Both the position numbers and the translations under genes were made by a program. Shown here piece by piece: positions 24,030-35,222 of a stretch of DNA of 64,000 nucleotides; position 1 is the first letter of the stretch, and every line of letters starts with the position of its first letter. Below the pieces are notes generated by a model. The model did no database searches and had not been told where the DNA came from. It was given only the letters and a program-made list of their open reading frames with translations. The stretch is taken from assembly GCA_030272585.1 (NCBI GenBank), contig BSYQ01000004.1:1860001-1924000 (forward strand), given 5' to 3'. The DNA comes from Bryopsis sp. KO-2023 (lineage: Eukaryota; Chlorophyta; Ulvophyceae; Bryopsidales; Bryopsidaceae).

Positions 24030-24665
24030 AAAACAGAACAGCCTCTCTTGTCGAAAACGACGTCCTCATGCAACTGGTGCTCGTTCTCCGTCCCAAAAGA
24101 TTGATGGACGGTCAGCCCCCTCCTCGAGTTTCTCTTTTTGCTGGTTCCACCACACTGGAGTCTCGAGATCAAAATTTCTTGTAACAGGGGAGTGGCGATT
24201 CTCCACCACAACGTATTTCGATATTATTCTGTGAAGTCATCCATGTCTGCTGATCGCGTTCGGATCAGGTCGATGGTCACAGAGATCCGCGGGGGCCGGC
24301 ACGCTGGGGTGCGCTTACGCCCCCGACTTCGCACCCGCCTAGAGACCGTGTGTCTTACAAGCCTTGAAACGGATATTGTTCATACAGCGACAGCCCCTTA
24401 AGTCCTATTCCAGTTTCTGGCACAACTAATCTAATCAATCGAACCACCTCGATCTCCCATAATCAGACCGTGTGGAACAATATCTGCTTGTGCATTTGAA
24501 ATCAAACCAGCACAAACACGATTTTTTTTTACAAATTAAGTCTGTCGAAGATAGAACAAACCACTGCCTTCACCCCGCTGCTGTTCAATTTTGATAATGA
24601 AAGAAAAAACACCCAAAGATTGTTGCGAGTCTAGGGAAACTCCACAACTATGAGGATATCATACC
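24030..24665. repeat. Dispersed repeat R2, left copy (empty MITE site)
   Basis: This is homologous in inverted orientation to 62203-63230. Shared blocks include 24545-24665 with 62203-62330, and 24040-24225 with 62945-63225. At 24214-24220 the sequence runs straight through a single TA where the other copy carries a 573-base MITE, so this is the unoccupied site. About 290 bases at 24232-24520 have no counterpart in the right copy. Confidence 0.7.
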
Positions 24666-24920
24666 CCAAAGTAGAGTCTTTAGAGAAAGTTGAAAAAAAG
24701 TGGAAAGAAAAAACCCACCCATCGTGTGAAAAACATCACAATGGTTTAAAAAAAAACTGACTTCCACCACTGACTGCTGATCACCCTGGACTTCCAAATT
24801 ATTATTTTTAAGAAAGAAAAAAAAAGTTGAAAATTTCAACAATCAAAAACTTATCATTCTAACAAAATCGAAGGAAACCTTCTTCCAAATCAGCCGATAT
24901 TGTACTGGTGCTGGTTAGTA

Positions 24921-25636
24921 CTACCCGCAGTAGGGGTAGTGGCAGCCACCACCGTAGGATCCGCCGCCGCCACCCCCTCCACCTCCGCCATAGGATCCGC
25001 CGCCACCCCCTCCTCCACCACCGCCGCCATAGAATCCGCCGCCGCCACCCCCTCCACCTCCACCGCCGTAGGATCCTCCTCCACCACCGCCGCCGCCACC
25101 ACCGTAGGATCCTCCTCCACCACCGCCGCCGCCGCCGCCGCCTCCCCTCTTGTATCCTCCTCTGTATCTCCCCAGCAAACGACGATCTACGCAATACGTA
25201 CACAAACACCCTCAGATCATGCGAAAATCCCTGTCTTCTCCACAACAAAACATCCTCCCATGGCCAATTTATATTTGTCGCCATGGATTCTCACTCACTC
25301 AGGTTGGGGTGGCGAATCGCAACAGCTTCAGCATCTACGAGAGTCAAAAAGAGAATCAGTACTTCTTACAACGCGCGTTAACGCCTTCTTCCCCCATAAA
25401 ACCGCAAAAGATTTGCCACAACGCGGGGAAGCCACCAAACAACCCCGAACCTGAGAAAAGAGAGGAAAGGATACTTCTCATAATTGCGGGACAAGATACC
25501 TTGAAAAAAAACAAATTCGAATGTTTCTCCTACGGAGCCCTGGTTTGAAGCGTTGCGCACCTGTGTCGGCCGCACTCACAGCGGCTATGGCAATGGCTCC
25601 GAAGAGGAGCATTACTAAGACGAGGTTCCTTGCCAT
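24921..25636 (-). CDS. Secreted glycine-rich protein
   Basis: Two exons (25561-25636 and 24921-25186) give 113 aa. Exon 1 is a signal peptide (MARNLVLVMLLFGAIAIAAV, then SAADT). Exon 2 starts DRRLLGRYRGGYKRGG and is then almost pure glycine, with five Gly runs separated by SY or FY (units of the form Gly(7-12)-S/F-Y), ending GGCHYPYCG. Two cysteines near the C-terminus could crosslink. Such proteins occur in cell walls and extracellular matrices; that role is inferred from composition. The GCC-rich repeat gives long meaningless frames on the opposite strand. It lies on the same strand as, and 1.4 kb downstream of, the alanine/cysteine-rich secreted protein, suggesting a matrix gene cluster. 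Confidence 0.8.
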
Positions 25637-27056
25637 CTCAAGAAAGTGCTTCAGATAACACTGTACCTCTCTGTTTAGTCGTCCAGACTGCAGTGGATTG
25701 TGATGACAGGCTTTGCTTCTGGTTGTGGATGGGGAGGGGTCGACGCTATGTACCAAAAATGGCGGTTTTTTTGATGTTACAGCGACTAAACGAGGAAGGT
25801 GCCTTGGGAATATTTGCTTTGGTCGTGTGTGGTGGGAAAAGACGTTCGTCCGACGTCGAACGAGCCGTAGTATAATGCTGCACACATGGCAGTGCTCCTC
25901 CAGTTCAGGGTGAACCCCTGTCGCTTCATTTCGGTCCACCATTCAATTGATGAGACGTCCCAAAACATATGTGAAAAGAACATTTTGGTTTGTGGAGAGT
26001 GAATAATTTCTTTTGTCTTCTTGTTCCTAACATATAACCTCTCTCCTTGAATTCCAGGAAGCTTTTTGCTGCAACGAAACTCTATGCACTCAATATAATG
26101 CAACAGAAAAAAAAAAAAATCACCAAAAAAGCAGGCAGCACTACCCAAATGGAAAACAAGACCTCAATCGATTTTCGTTTTTCAATCATTCAAGCAATGC
26201 TACCCTATGATACGATCCGAAAAAAAAAGAAGAAAGAAAAGAAATAAAAGCGGAGCCAGAGTGAGATGATGATGTTCTTTTGTTTGCTTTTACAGGACAG
26301 AATGCGACAGACAAAAACAAGTACCAACTACAATTTCTTACTGACCAAAAAAAGACACAGAAAAAAATATCTCCACTATTTTATTTTTCTTCTATGCAGC
26401 ACTGGATATTGAGTAGCCAGCCCAAAAGATCTTGAATAAGAAAAAAAAATGTAAGTTCTTTTTGAGCCTGATATGAAAAACTAGGAGAGCAAAAAACAAG
26501 TCGATGGTGTACACTTTGGTTTCTCTGACTTTTTCCTTTTTTTTAGAGGGCAGCCTATCTTTCACAACATCTGGAAAGTGAGCACCAAAAAGAAAGAAAA
26601 AGCAAAGGGGGGGTTGGATCAAAAGAGTATTTCCCACTGGGGCAAATTTTAGTCGAGCTGAAAAGTAGAAACCACCTGTCAAAAAGGGAAGACAAGATCC
26701 AGTTTTTTAAGAACACCCAAAAAACAATGAGAAAATGTGTGTGAACGAACAAACCTTGCATTGTATTCGACAACAAAATTCCGTTTCACCTGCCTGCTCT
26801 TTGCAGGAGGTGAAAAAAAAATCAATTACAAATTCTGATCGTTTTTGGTCCCTACAAAAACTCGTCTGGTTTGCACTTGAGAGCCTACAAGCAACCTTCT
26901 TTACCAATTCCAAACAAATTAAACAATTCCTCTCCCCGCATATTTGCGACCTCCCAAAAGGTTTTGCACACCCTCTCCACACAACCAATTCTTCTGGCGT
27001 TCATTCCTTATCTTTTCTGGCATCTAAGTGATGCCCTTCTGAAGATAAAATACATT
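25637..27056. other. Intergenic DNA between two secreted-protein genes
   Basis: No gene is supported. This should contain the promoter of the glycine-rich gene near 25640-25950 and the 3' flank of the alanine/cysteine-rich gene. A runs are frequent at 26100-26250. Confidence 0.4.
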
Positions 27057-29620
27057 CTAGTAGTTCCCCATGCAGAAGCAGACATTCCTCTGCCTGTCTT
27101 CAAACGACCTCATGGTGTTTTCCCCGGCATTGAAATCTGATTTCTTGATCCAGGGTCCAGCAGAGCACCCTTTCCTGTTGCAATTGCACAGGGTTCTCTT
27201 GAATCCCCTGTCGCAGCACATTTCCATGCCAGGTCCAGTGCAAGCCTTGATCTGAGCGATCCCTGCACAGGCATCGCCATAGGCGAAGCTGTCGCCCTCC
27301 GTGGTAGACTCCGCCTCACCACTGCACTGGCTGGATGCAATCAATTCTCCATCTGTGGTGCAGGAAGGCCAAACGTCAGACTAGCCTCGACAAGGTTGGA
27401 GGTGTAGTGAGTTTTTTTGTTAATGAGAATCAATGTCAGGAGGCAAAGCAAGCAGAACTCACCAGCAGAGCAGGCCTCGGCAGTTGCTTGAGCAAAGGCT
27501 CTGGCAATTCCAATCTGGATGGCGGAGGCATAGGAAGTCTCAAAGTCCTCCACAGTGCCACCAGTGGTACAGGCATCGGCCTGGGCCTTGGCAGCAGCCT
27601 CGGCAATCACACTGGACAGAGCTCGGATGTCGGCAAAGCAGAATCCCTCAGCATTCCCAGACCCGGCTTCAGCAGAGGCCTGAGCCACCGCCTCGGCAAA
27701 GGCAATAGCCCAAGCTTGACCATCAGCGATGGACCATCCGCAAGCGAAACCCATTCCCTCACAGGTGACCTTGACGGAGGCATTGGCCCACACCTTGGCA
27801 ATTGCTTTGGCAACAGCTGTGGCAGCTGCCTCTGCCTTTCCACTGTCGCAGGTGCCATCTTCGCTCCACCACTCATCAAAGGCCTCCGTGAACTCACTGG
27901 AGGACTCCGTCACAGCCTGATGGAACGCAACAACCAAGGCTCAAAATCCCTCTTTTCCATGGAGTGAATTGTGATTGGGAAACATCCAGAAAGCACGGAA
28001 ATCATGGAGGAAAAAAGTCTGGACATCGAAAGTGAAGAGAAACTGTACCCTGCAGTCAGCGCTTGCAGTTCCGCTGCAGGAGCCAGCGGTGACAAGAATC
28101 TCGAGGGCTGCAAATGCTGAGCAGGTGGTGTCAACAGCTCCAGGGCAAGTGATGGTGGCCCTATCCCCCAGAACTTGACCCTCCTTCAGAGAAGTTGCCT
28201 CCTCCTCAAGGTTGGAATCAGTGCTCTCGGGAGTGATTTCTGGGACAGTTTCAGGGATCTCCGGTTCAGCTGGTGTTTCCTCAATCTGGCTCTCGGCTGG
28301 CTGTGATTCGATGATCTCAGGCTCAGCTGGGGTTTCAGTTACTTCAACGGGGGCAGGGATGATTTCTGGTTCGATGGGGGCCTCTGGTTCTGTTTCCTCC
28401 TCTGTGGTGGATTCCTCATCGACTCCGTCATCTACACACGAAAACAAGATGTGTTGAGTACAGAATCGTCTGAATTTCCAGGGGAGGCCGCCGTCAGACC
28501 AATCGATCTCCACTCACCAGCAGTGTCCAGGCAGAAGCACAAATCACCGGCCCTGTTGGCGAAGGATTTTTTAGCATCGCCAGCACCGGTTTTCTTGAAC
28601 CAAGGGCCGTTGCAGCCTCGGCAAGTGCACAGAGACCTCCTGAAATCCGAGTGGCAACACTTGTCCTTCACAATCCCAGTGCAGGCTTGGAGCTGCTGAA
28701 TCCCTCCGCACACGTCACCGCTCTTGGCCACAGCGCCTTCGGTGGACGAGTCGGCCTCGCCAAAGCACTCGCTGGATGCAGCAACCTCGCCATCGACTGT
28801 CAACACAAACGGCACATGAGAGATGATATGTGTTCGTGTGAACTGGCATGAAAACACTGGATTTCCATTTTCGATGCATCTCGCAACACGGCTCACCATC
28901 GCAAGCGCTGGCCGTGGCTCTGGCGAAAGCAGTGGCGATTCCCTTCTGAACTGCCTGGACGTAGGAGTTCTCGAAGTCTTCGGAGGCTCCACCGGTGGTG
29001 CAGGTGTCGGCCTGGGCGCGGGCCGCGGCTTCGGCAAACACACCAGCGACGGCTCGGACGTCAGCGAAGCAGAAACCGTTGGCGTCGGTACTGGCCCCTG
29101 CCTCGGCAGCAGCTTGAGCGATCGCTTCGGCGAAAGCCAGTGCGAAGGCGTTTCCGTTGGAGATGGACCAACCACAAGCGAAGCCCAACCCATCGCAGTC
29201 GACCTTCACTGCAGCGTTGGACCACACCTTCGCCACAGCGGTCGCGATGGACGTCACAGCAGTCTCGGCTTTGCCGGAATCGCAGACTCCCTCTTCGCCC
29301 CACCACTCCTCGAAGGCCTCCTTGAATACGCTGGTGGACTCAGAGACAGCCTGCAGACACGGGAATAATATCTCGGTTTGTCAAGAACTCAGTGATCGAA
29401 TATCAGCAGCAGAATGCACTATTTTGAGAGTGATATCTTGGCTCACCCTGCAATCTGCGCTGGCCGTTCCGACGCACTTCCCGGCAGTGACCAATATTTC
29501 GAGCGTGCTGAAAGCCGAGCAGCTCGAATCCGCTGCCCCAGGACACTCGGTCGCAGCATTCGCGAAGAAGCCCTGGTGCAGCACCACCAGAAGGGCAACA
29601 GCCCAAAAGCTAGCCTTCAT
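27057..29620 (-). CDS. Duplicated-module Ala/Cys-rich secreted (silk-like) protein
   Basis: Six exons give 679 aa: 29447-29620, 28897-29350, 28518-28796, 28049-28431, 27463-27916 and 27057-27352. A signal peptide (MKASFWAVALLVVLHQGFFA) precedes two copies of one module. Each module has (a) a 4-Cys segment with ECPGA or TCPGA and a LEILVTAG core ending SADCR; (b) a 151-aa Ala-rich helical region with WW, CDSGKAE, GFACGWSI, GFCFAD and CTTGG and six Cys; (c) a 10-Cys segment with a CC pair and closing CFC. Total Cys is 20 per module. An acidic linker with repeated ETPAEPEI separates the modules. Exons 2 and 5 are both exactly 454 bases and intron phases match, so the module duplicated with its introns. 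The Ala-rich helices recall silk proteins in composition only; I recognise no family. An extracellular, disulfide-linked structural role is inferred. Confidence 0.85.
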
Positions 29621-30178
29621 CTTAAATAAAATATTTCCCTTTCGTGCAGACACGCTGCTCCCAAAAAATTTAGATGACTGATAGAGAAAGGTCGGCGCGT
29701 CGAACAGCCAAGCGTCCAACAACCAGCCTTTCGTTTGTAATGCAGCAGCTCTGGAAAAATAGCAGTTGGTAAAGCAACGAATAAGCAGCAGTTAATTTGA
29801 TGGGTTTGTTGCGGAAGAGGCGCGTTTTATATCGTATGGGAACGCCATCCTCTTCGCTGCTTTCTTTTCTTCATTGCCCGAAGTTCGGTGAAGTTCTGCC
29901 AGACGTCCAACATCATCGCAATCGATGTTGCGCGATGCAGCACCTGAGAAGGAAGGGGCGTGCAGCACAATCCAGTGTGACATCGCACTGGATGATCATC
30001 TCGATCAACGCGACCGCGTCCCCGTGATTACGAGTGTCTGTTTCCAGGGCACCCAGAATCTGGCGCAAAAATCAAACCATATCACGATTACACGCGAAAA
30101 AGCCCAGCCAGTGCAAAAATCGCACAAGACGAGAAAATTAAAACGGCACTTGGCAGAAATCCATCCCCTCCAACCTCA
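29621..30178. promoter_or_regulatory. Upstream region of the Ala/Cys-rich secreted protein
   Basis: This region lies directly 5' of the start codon at 29620 and should carry its promoter and 5' UTR. No specific element was identified, and open frames here are short. Confidence 0.35.
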
Positions 30179-30625
30179 TGAAATGCCAGTTTGCTCAACA
30201 GAACTGAGAAACGTTCAATGTTAGCTCTTTGGTGTTCATCCCCTTAGGATAGCTGGGGCTTGTGATGGCTTCTCTCTGAGAAATTCCATCTCATGAGAAG
30301 CTCATCAAAAAGCTCAAAATGCAATAAGAGGTCAGGAAGTAGAGACAGAAGATCGTTGCGTCTGAGGAAAATGGGCCTTCAAACAATAATGTGAGTTCTA
30401 CTGGTGGAGAAGCACAAGTCACCGGCTGCCTGGTCTTTAGCAGGGCAATGGAAGTGCCAGTTGAGAGGCACATATGCATTTCGCACAGTTGTTTGGCAGG
30501 TTCCTGCACAACCATAGTAAGACTATGCATGTAAAATTTCAGATGAATGCAGACAACTTGTTGCTGCTTTGCAACTGTTGGACACCCAAATTACTGTTGT
30601 TGTTGGCAGACAGAAACCGTGCCCT
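30179..30625. repeat. Dispersed repeat R3, left copy
   Basis: This is homologous in inverted orientation to 63525-64000. Both copies keep a roughly 80-codon open frame (here 30291-30530, minus) starting MHSLTMVVQEPAK and ending LTSYCILSFLMSFS. Several replacements between the copies fall in that frame, so selection on a protein is not evident. The right copy is cut by the window end, so the full element is unknown. Confidence 0.75.
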
Positions 30626-31379
30626 GAAGCTAAGTGATTGACACATGTAATCCGCTTTCCAACTTTTCAAATGAAAAAGAAGCTTCTTTGGGATGAGATC
30701 TCAAAGGTGCATATTTCTGACGTGTTCTTGCTTGCAATCCAGGACCGATGCCGACGGAAATTGCATAGGAATTTTTCACAGTGCAGAGGAGAGTCAATGG
30801 GTGCATACATGTGAGCCCAACTTGTATAATCAATGTGTTTGTGTTATTACTTGCATATCACAACTATCAGCAACTCCATTCCAATGCCCACCCGCCCCTC
30901 GAAAAAACAAAGCCCAACCAACATTTCCTCTATCGCTTTCTTCGAAACAAGTCGCTCAGGCTTTTCTCCCATTTTTTTCGTTTTCGCAGCGCAATGAAAC
31001 GAAACAGAACATGTCCCAGTTCTTGAAAGACTCAACCCCTAAACTCACCATTTGAGAAATAATTCCACAGAAAACCCATCTTCCCATGCAAATGAAAACC
31101 ACCCCCCCCCACCCACCAAAAAAAAAAAGAATTCACCCAGCAATGGTGCATATCCCTCACTCCCACCACTCACTTTCCTCTTTTTTCAAATATTTTTCAA
31201 ACCATTTGTTTCCATCCCCTCCCCCCCCCCTCCCCCCGGTCGATTTCCTGAAACAGAAAAATAAAATCATAATAGTAGGTAGCATTACACCTTAATATAT
31301 ATATATATGTATATTGAATTCAAAATTCCCATCTACCCCTTGAGGCTTGCATGCAACATAAAATTCGAAAACCCAGTTT
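30626..31379. other. Intergenic DNA, no gene seen
   Basis: This holds the 3' flank of MED4 and low-complexity C and A runs (31100-31235), plus an (AT) tract near 31295-31315. No supported gene. Confidence 0.4.
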
Positions 31380-33526
31380 TCACCAATCATCCTCGCTGTA
31401 CTCTTCGCTGGACTCATCATCCTCCACCACATCCAAATCTGGATTGAGAATAAAGTCCACTTCAGCTTCTTCTTCGACGGGCTCCTGATCAGCAGTTGCC
31501 CCTTGAGTTTTGGAATTGCTGGCAGTCTTGCTGTCTTCCCCAAGCTGCTGCTGCTGCTCCGAAGAGGGCTGTTCTGGAGCAGGTGCATCGGATGCTCCAG
31601 GAAGTGGGTCCCCAAGTTTCCAATCGACCGGGACGTCGATGCCAGGCCCCAATTTCGGGGAGAGCCCTGATTTCACGGTCGAGCTGGGGACGCTCGACTG
31701 ATGCTTCTCTGGAGGAAGAACATAAGCATGGCATGAGTCACTGTGGTTTTGCACCACTCAAAAAATGGAGCCAACAAAAACAGGCTCAGTGAACCACCAA
31801 AGTAGAAAACATTCTCTTATATATATATGCAACAAAATATCATGTTATGTATTATGTATATATGTATCAGTTCAATTGGTGAGGAAAAGAACCAAAAATG
31901 ACATTTCACCTGCGAACGGGTACAGCTGGGATACTGCCATCTGTTGTTCTTGTGGTGCCGGTGGCTTGAAGAGTCGGAGAGGTTCGCCCACCTTGTAATC
32001 TGCGATACCATGACATCATCAACCATACACAAAAATTCCTAACCCAACATACGAAATAATCTGATAAAATGTCAAACTGCTTTTCCTGACACCGGCCCTT
32101 GCTTTTTCTTAATCTGAACGCATGCATAGAGAATAAGCAACAGAGTGATTAAAAAAAACAAGGGTCCTGGATAAAGCTTCTCGTGAACACACACACACAC
32201 ACACAGATTAAAATGTGCATGCAGGGAATGCTTCTTTTTCCATGGTTTTTTCAGGCGATTTCTTTTTTTTTTTTGGGGGGGGGGGGATGATTACCCAGGG
32301 GAGCAAATGAAGTGTAACAGATTTTGTGGGCATATGAGCAGATGGCTGCCACGTTCTCCGGAGATGGCTCCATCTGCTCAACAGCATCCGCCTTTCTCTT
32401 GATGGGTCTGCGAACATCTCCGTATCGATCCATGCTCTCTTGCATTCCCTGTATTGCATCCTACATGACAAGACACAACAGAAAAAAAAATGTTCATCAA
32501 ATTGATATATGCATGTATATGTTTTCTTTTCAATAAGTCCAATTAGTTGGCATCATTATGATAGAAAGGAACGTTAGATTCTTATCAAATGATGCAAACT
32601 GTTGAATTGTTTTCTTTCTTGGGAAAATTTGAAAAATTGTTTTTTGGGGGGGTGAGAAGAAATTATAATATGTATCAGAAAAACATTAGCAACACAGCGA
32701 TCCTAGAAGACATGACAACAATTATTATAAATATCCTTATCAATAATTATCATTATCAAAATAAGTTTTGGCACATGGTGGTAACAGCACCTTGATATTC
32801 TCTCGAAGTTGATCGACATTCGATTGCCATATCTTCATGGCTGCTTGAAGCTTCTTGCCATTTTCTGTCCAAAAGGAGAAAAAAAATCCGTACAGGTTCA
32901 ATCCTTCGTTCAAAATTTACAGGGCAGGGGGTGTGGAAATCATAAGTTTACTCTCAAGGCTGAGGAGACTCGCGGCCCTTCCTTTGGAACGCCCTACACC
33001 CCGTGCCTCCACAGACAAACTGATAGAATCATCCATCCACGCATCCGCAGGATGAACAACAGCAGAATAGACGTCGAAAACGTCAAACACCAGCGACGTA
33101 CTTGCCCTACGCGCTCGCCGCTTCAAGCTTCGGCCAGTTTCCAGCACTTCTCCCAGTACCTTCGCGGACTTGAATCGGAGTTTGCCAGGATGCGCGCTGG
33201 ACAGGGCCTCGGCTTTCGTCGAATTGGTGCGCTCGTCCGAACGCACGGCTTCATAAAACTCCTTGGACCTCTCGTTGAGCGTCTCGCACAGGCTCGACAG
33301 CGTCGCAGCTCCGTTTTCGCCGCCGGATCTTTTCTCAGACATCCACTCTGTAGAGGCCGCGGGCGACTCGACCCCAGACCTGACGAAGGTTTCGGCACCA
33401 TCAGGGAACTCAGCAAAAAGGGCGACGTTGCGGGGTGAGGTACAAACACTCGGCAAGCGCGCTCTCTTTGCGCTACAATACTCACGGAATTCCGTTCACG
33501 GCAGTAGTTGTGGATCGGTCCGCCAT
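31380..33526 (-). CDS. MED4: Mediator complex subunit 4
   Basis: This is a middle-module subunit of Mediator, which links transcription factors to RNA polymerase II in the nucleus. Six exons give 325 aa: 33486-33526, 33102-33379, 32791-32864, 32295-32460, 31910-31999 and 31380-31708. The family signature is the segment VAAICSYAHKICYTSFAPL followed by DYKVGEPLRLFKPP and APQEQQMAVSQLYPFA, matching the plant MED4 pattern (YTTFAPP...PPAPQ..QM..SQLY). The helical stretch KLQAAMKIWQSNVDQLREN precedes it. The tail is acidic (DVVEDDESSEEYSEDDW), as in other MED4 proteins. All exon phases agree. The first two exons are less certain; the donor after MADRSTTTAVNGI is strong (GTGAGT). The gene is head-to-head with the GUCD1-like gene. 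Confidence 0.82.
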
Positions 33527-34160
33527 TTCAGTAATATCTCCGACTCCAATTCTTCCAGAAATGCCAACCTTCGCCGCGCTTGTGTTAGGTTCGCTTCTTG
33601 TCACACCACATGGGTGCAAATTGTTGAAATTCCATTTTCACAAACGTGGCTCCAACCGCCGCCCAATTCATGGACACAACTGAACTGTTGAGTCAAGCGC
33701 CTGCAAGGTCAAGCCTGCATGGAGCCGCCTTCCACCTCCAGTCGGCGTCCCAAGTTCGCAGCGCGTGCATATCTCTGTTTCTTGACGCTGCTTGGGCGGT
33801 AATGACGCACGAAGAAGCAAGGTTGGTGACGACGTCGTCGACGACCAGTTGCAGAGGCGCCGCCATTGTAACACGTCGCTCTTGATAACGGTTTTCGGTT
33901 TGGCGGAAGGACGTGGATGCTCCACCCCAGTTATCCAAGCGACTGATTTTCTTGGAGCACCAGTGTTATTAAACAAAACGCAAAAACCAATACGCAAAAA
34001 CCAATACTGTAATACGTAAATCTTTCACATTGCTTTAGTCTTTATTTTCGCCTGCCTTATTTTCGCGCTTTGGTCCGCACGCGAAAATAAGGTAACGCGA
34101 AAAGATTTGCGAATTACAGTAACTCATGTTCGTAACGTTTTGACACCAAAAAACGTCGGG
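33527..34160. promoter_or_regulatory. Divergent promoter region, MED4 / GUCD1, with a MITE
   Basis: MED4 runs left and the GUCD1-like gene right from this interval. A small TA-flanked inverted-repeat element sits at 34007-34119. A 57-codon minus frame (ATG at 33866, MAAPLQLVVDDVVTNLASS) might be an extra first exon of some gene, but nothing supports it further. Confidence 0.45.
34007..34119. mobile_element. Short TA-flanked MITE
   Basis: Counting the flanking TA, the inverted repeats at 34005-34025 and 34101-34121 match at 19 of 21 positions (TACTGTAAT.CG.AAATCTTT). The interior contains further inverted TATTTTCGCG motifs. It is 113 bases without coding capacity. The TA target duplication is typical of Tc1/mariner-type elements. 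It lies just upstream of the possible GUCD1 first exons. Confidence 0.75.
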
Positions 34161-34377
34161 ATGTCAGGGGCGTTCATCTTGTTTGCACTTCTTTGCCTTG
34201 CATCGTTTCTTGTTCTCCATCGAAAATCAAAAAGGAAGTCGATCCCCCCCCCCCACATGCCCACATTCTCCACAGTTCGTTGGAAGCAGGAGAAAGGTGG
34301 CAGCAAAAGGAGTGAGTGTAGTAATATTTTCACAGTTTTTTTGTAAACCTTTTGCGATTGACACGTGTGGGGTGACG

Positions 34378-35183
34378 ATGTCGCAATTGTCGATTATACC
34401 CCGCACTGGGAATTTGTTGGTTTCCGTGCTTGGAGCTGGAGTGAACGGAGTAAACGGCTCTGATCCAAGCGAGAGAAAACGACAATTGCCAAGTGAGTCG
34501 CCGCCCTGGAAACGAGAGGGGTTTCCTCGCCTTGCGCACCCCACAATACTTTTTCTGTCATTCCAGCCTTGTTTTGTTCTTGTTGTGTCTGGAAGAGTTT
34601 CAAGCCCAACGAGGGGAAGGGCTGGTCTGATTCGTCATGGACAAGGAGGGGATCTATGGATAGACTCCTCTTCTTGTGGTTCAGCTTCGACAGCTGCTGT
34701 CCGTTTTTTTTTTGGACTGTCGGTCAGTTTTTGGCAGTTATCATGCTGCGCGACTGTCTGGGGTTGACCCTTGTCCCCGAGAGGAAAGGGGAAGCTTCCC
34801 CCTCGTCGATCCATCGCAACTTAGCAATTTCAATTTCAAAATTCAGTTTGAGAATCAAATTTTTGCAATTTTCAGAGTTGCATGCTACAAATGCATTGTG
34901 GAGACACATGCAGGGTTAAACCTGTCGTATTTGTTTCTTCTCGCCCTATCCACGAGCTGTAACATAGAAAAATTGGGCGTGAATTTCACTTTGATGACAC
35001 AGATCGTGTGTTTGTTCGTTTCCAGTCAGACTTGGGAAAACACCTTCTTATGTTGGTTGATGCGCTGTGTTGCAGTTTTGTGCAGGTCTGTTCTTGATCA
35101 GGCAAGTCTACATATTGAGAGAGAGAGAGAGAGAGGGAGAGAGTGAGTGAGACAGAGAGAGCAAGGGAGAGAGTGAGAGCAAT

Positions 35184-35222
<39 letters not shown>

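Noticed and set aside
24900..25454. Long Ala/Ser/Thr-rich and His/Arg-rich plus-strand frames
   Set aside because: They are antisense shadows of the Gly-run repeat in the minus-strand glycine-rich gene, which has a signal peptide and phase-correct splice sites.
27335..27967. 210-codon plus-strand frame with Gly/Ser-rich translation
   Set aside because: It is antisense to exon 5 of the Ala/Cys-rich gene. The minus frame has conserved cysteines and splice borders; this one has none.
28823..29368. 181-codon plus-strand frame
   Set aside because: Antisense shadow of exon 2 of the Ala/Cys-rich gene.
33693..33866. Extra MED4 first exon or small gene (MAAPLQLVVDDVV)
   Set aside because: The frame ends in a stop without a good donor and there is no homology. 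The MED4 start at 33526 works without it.
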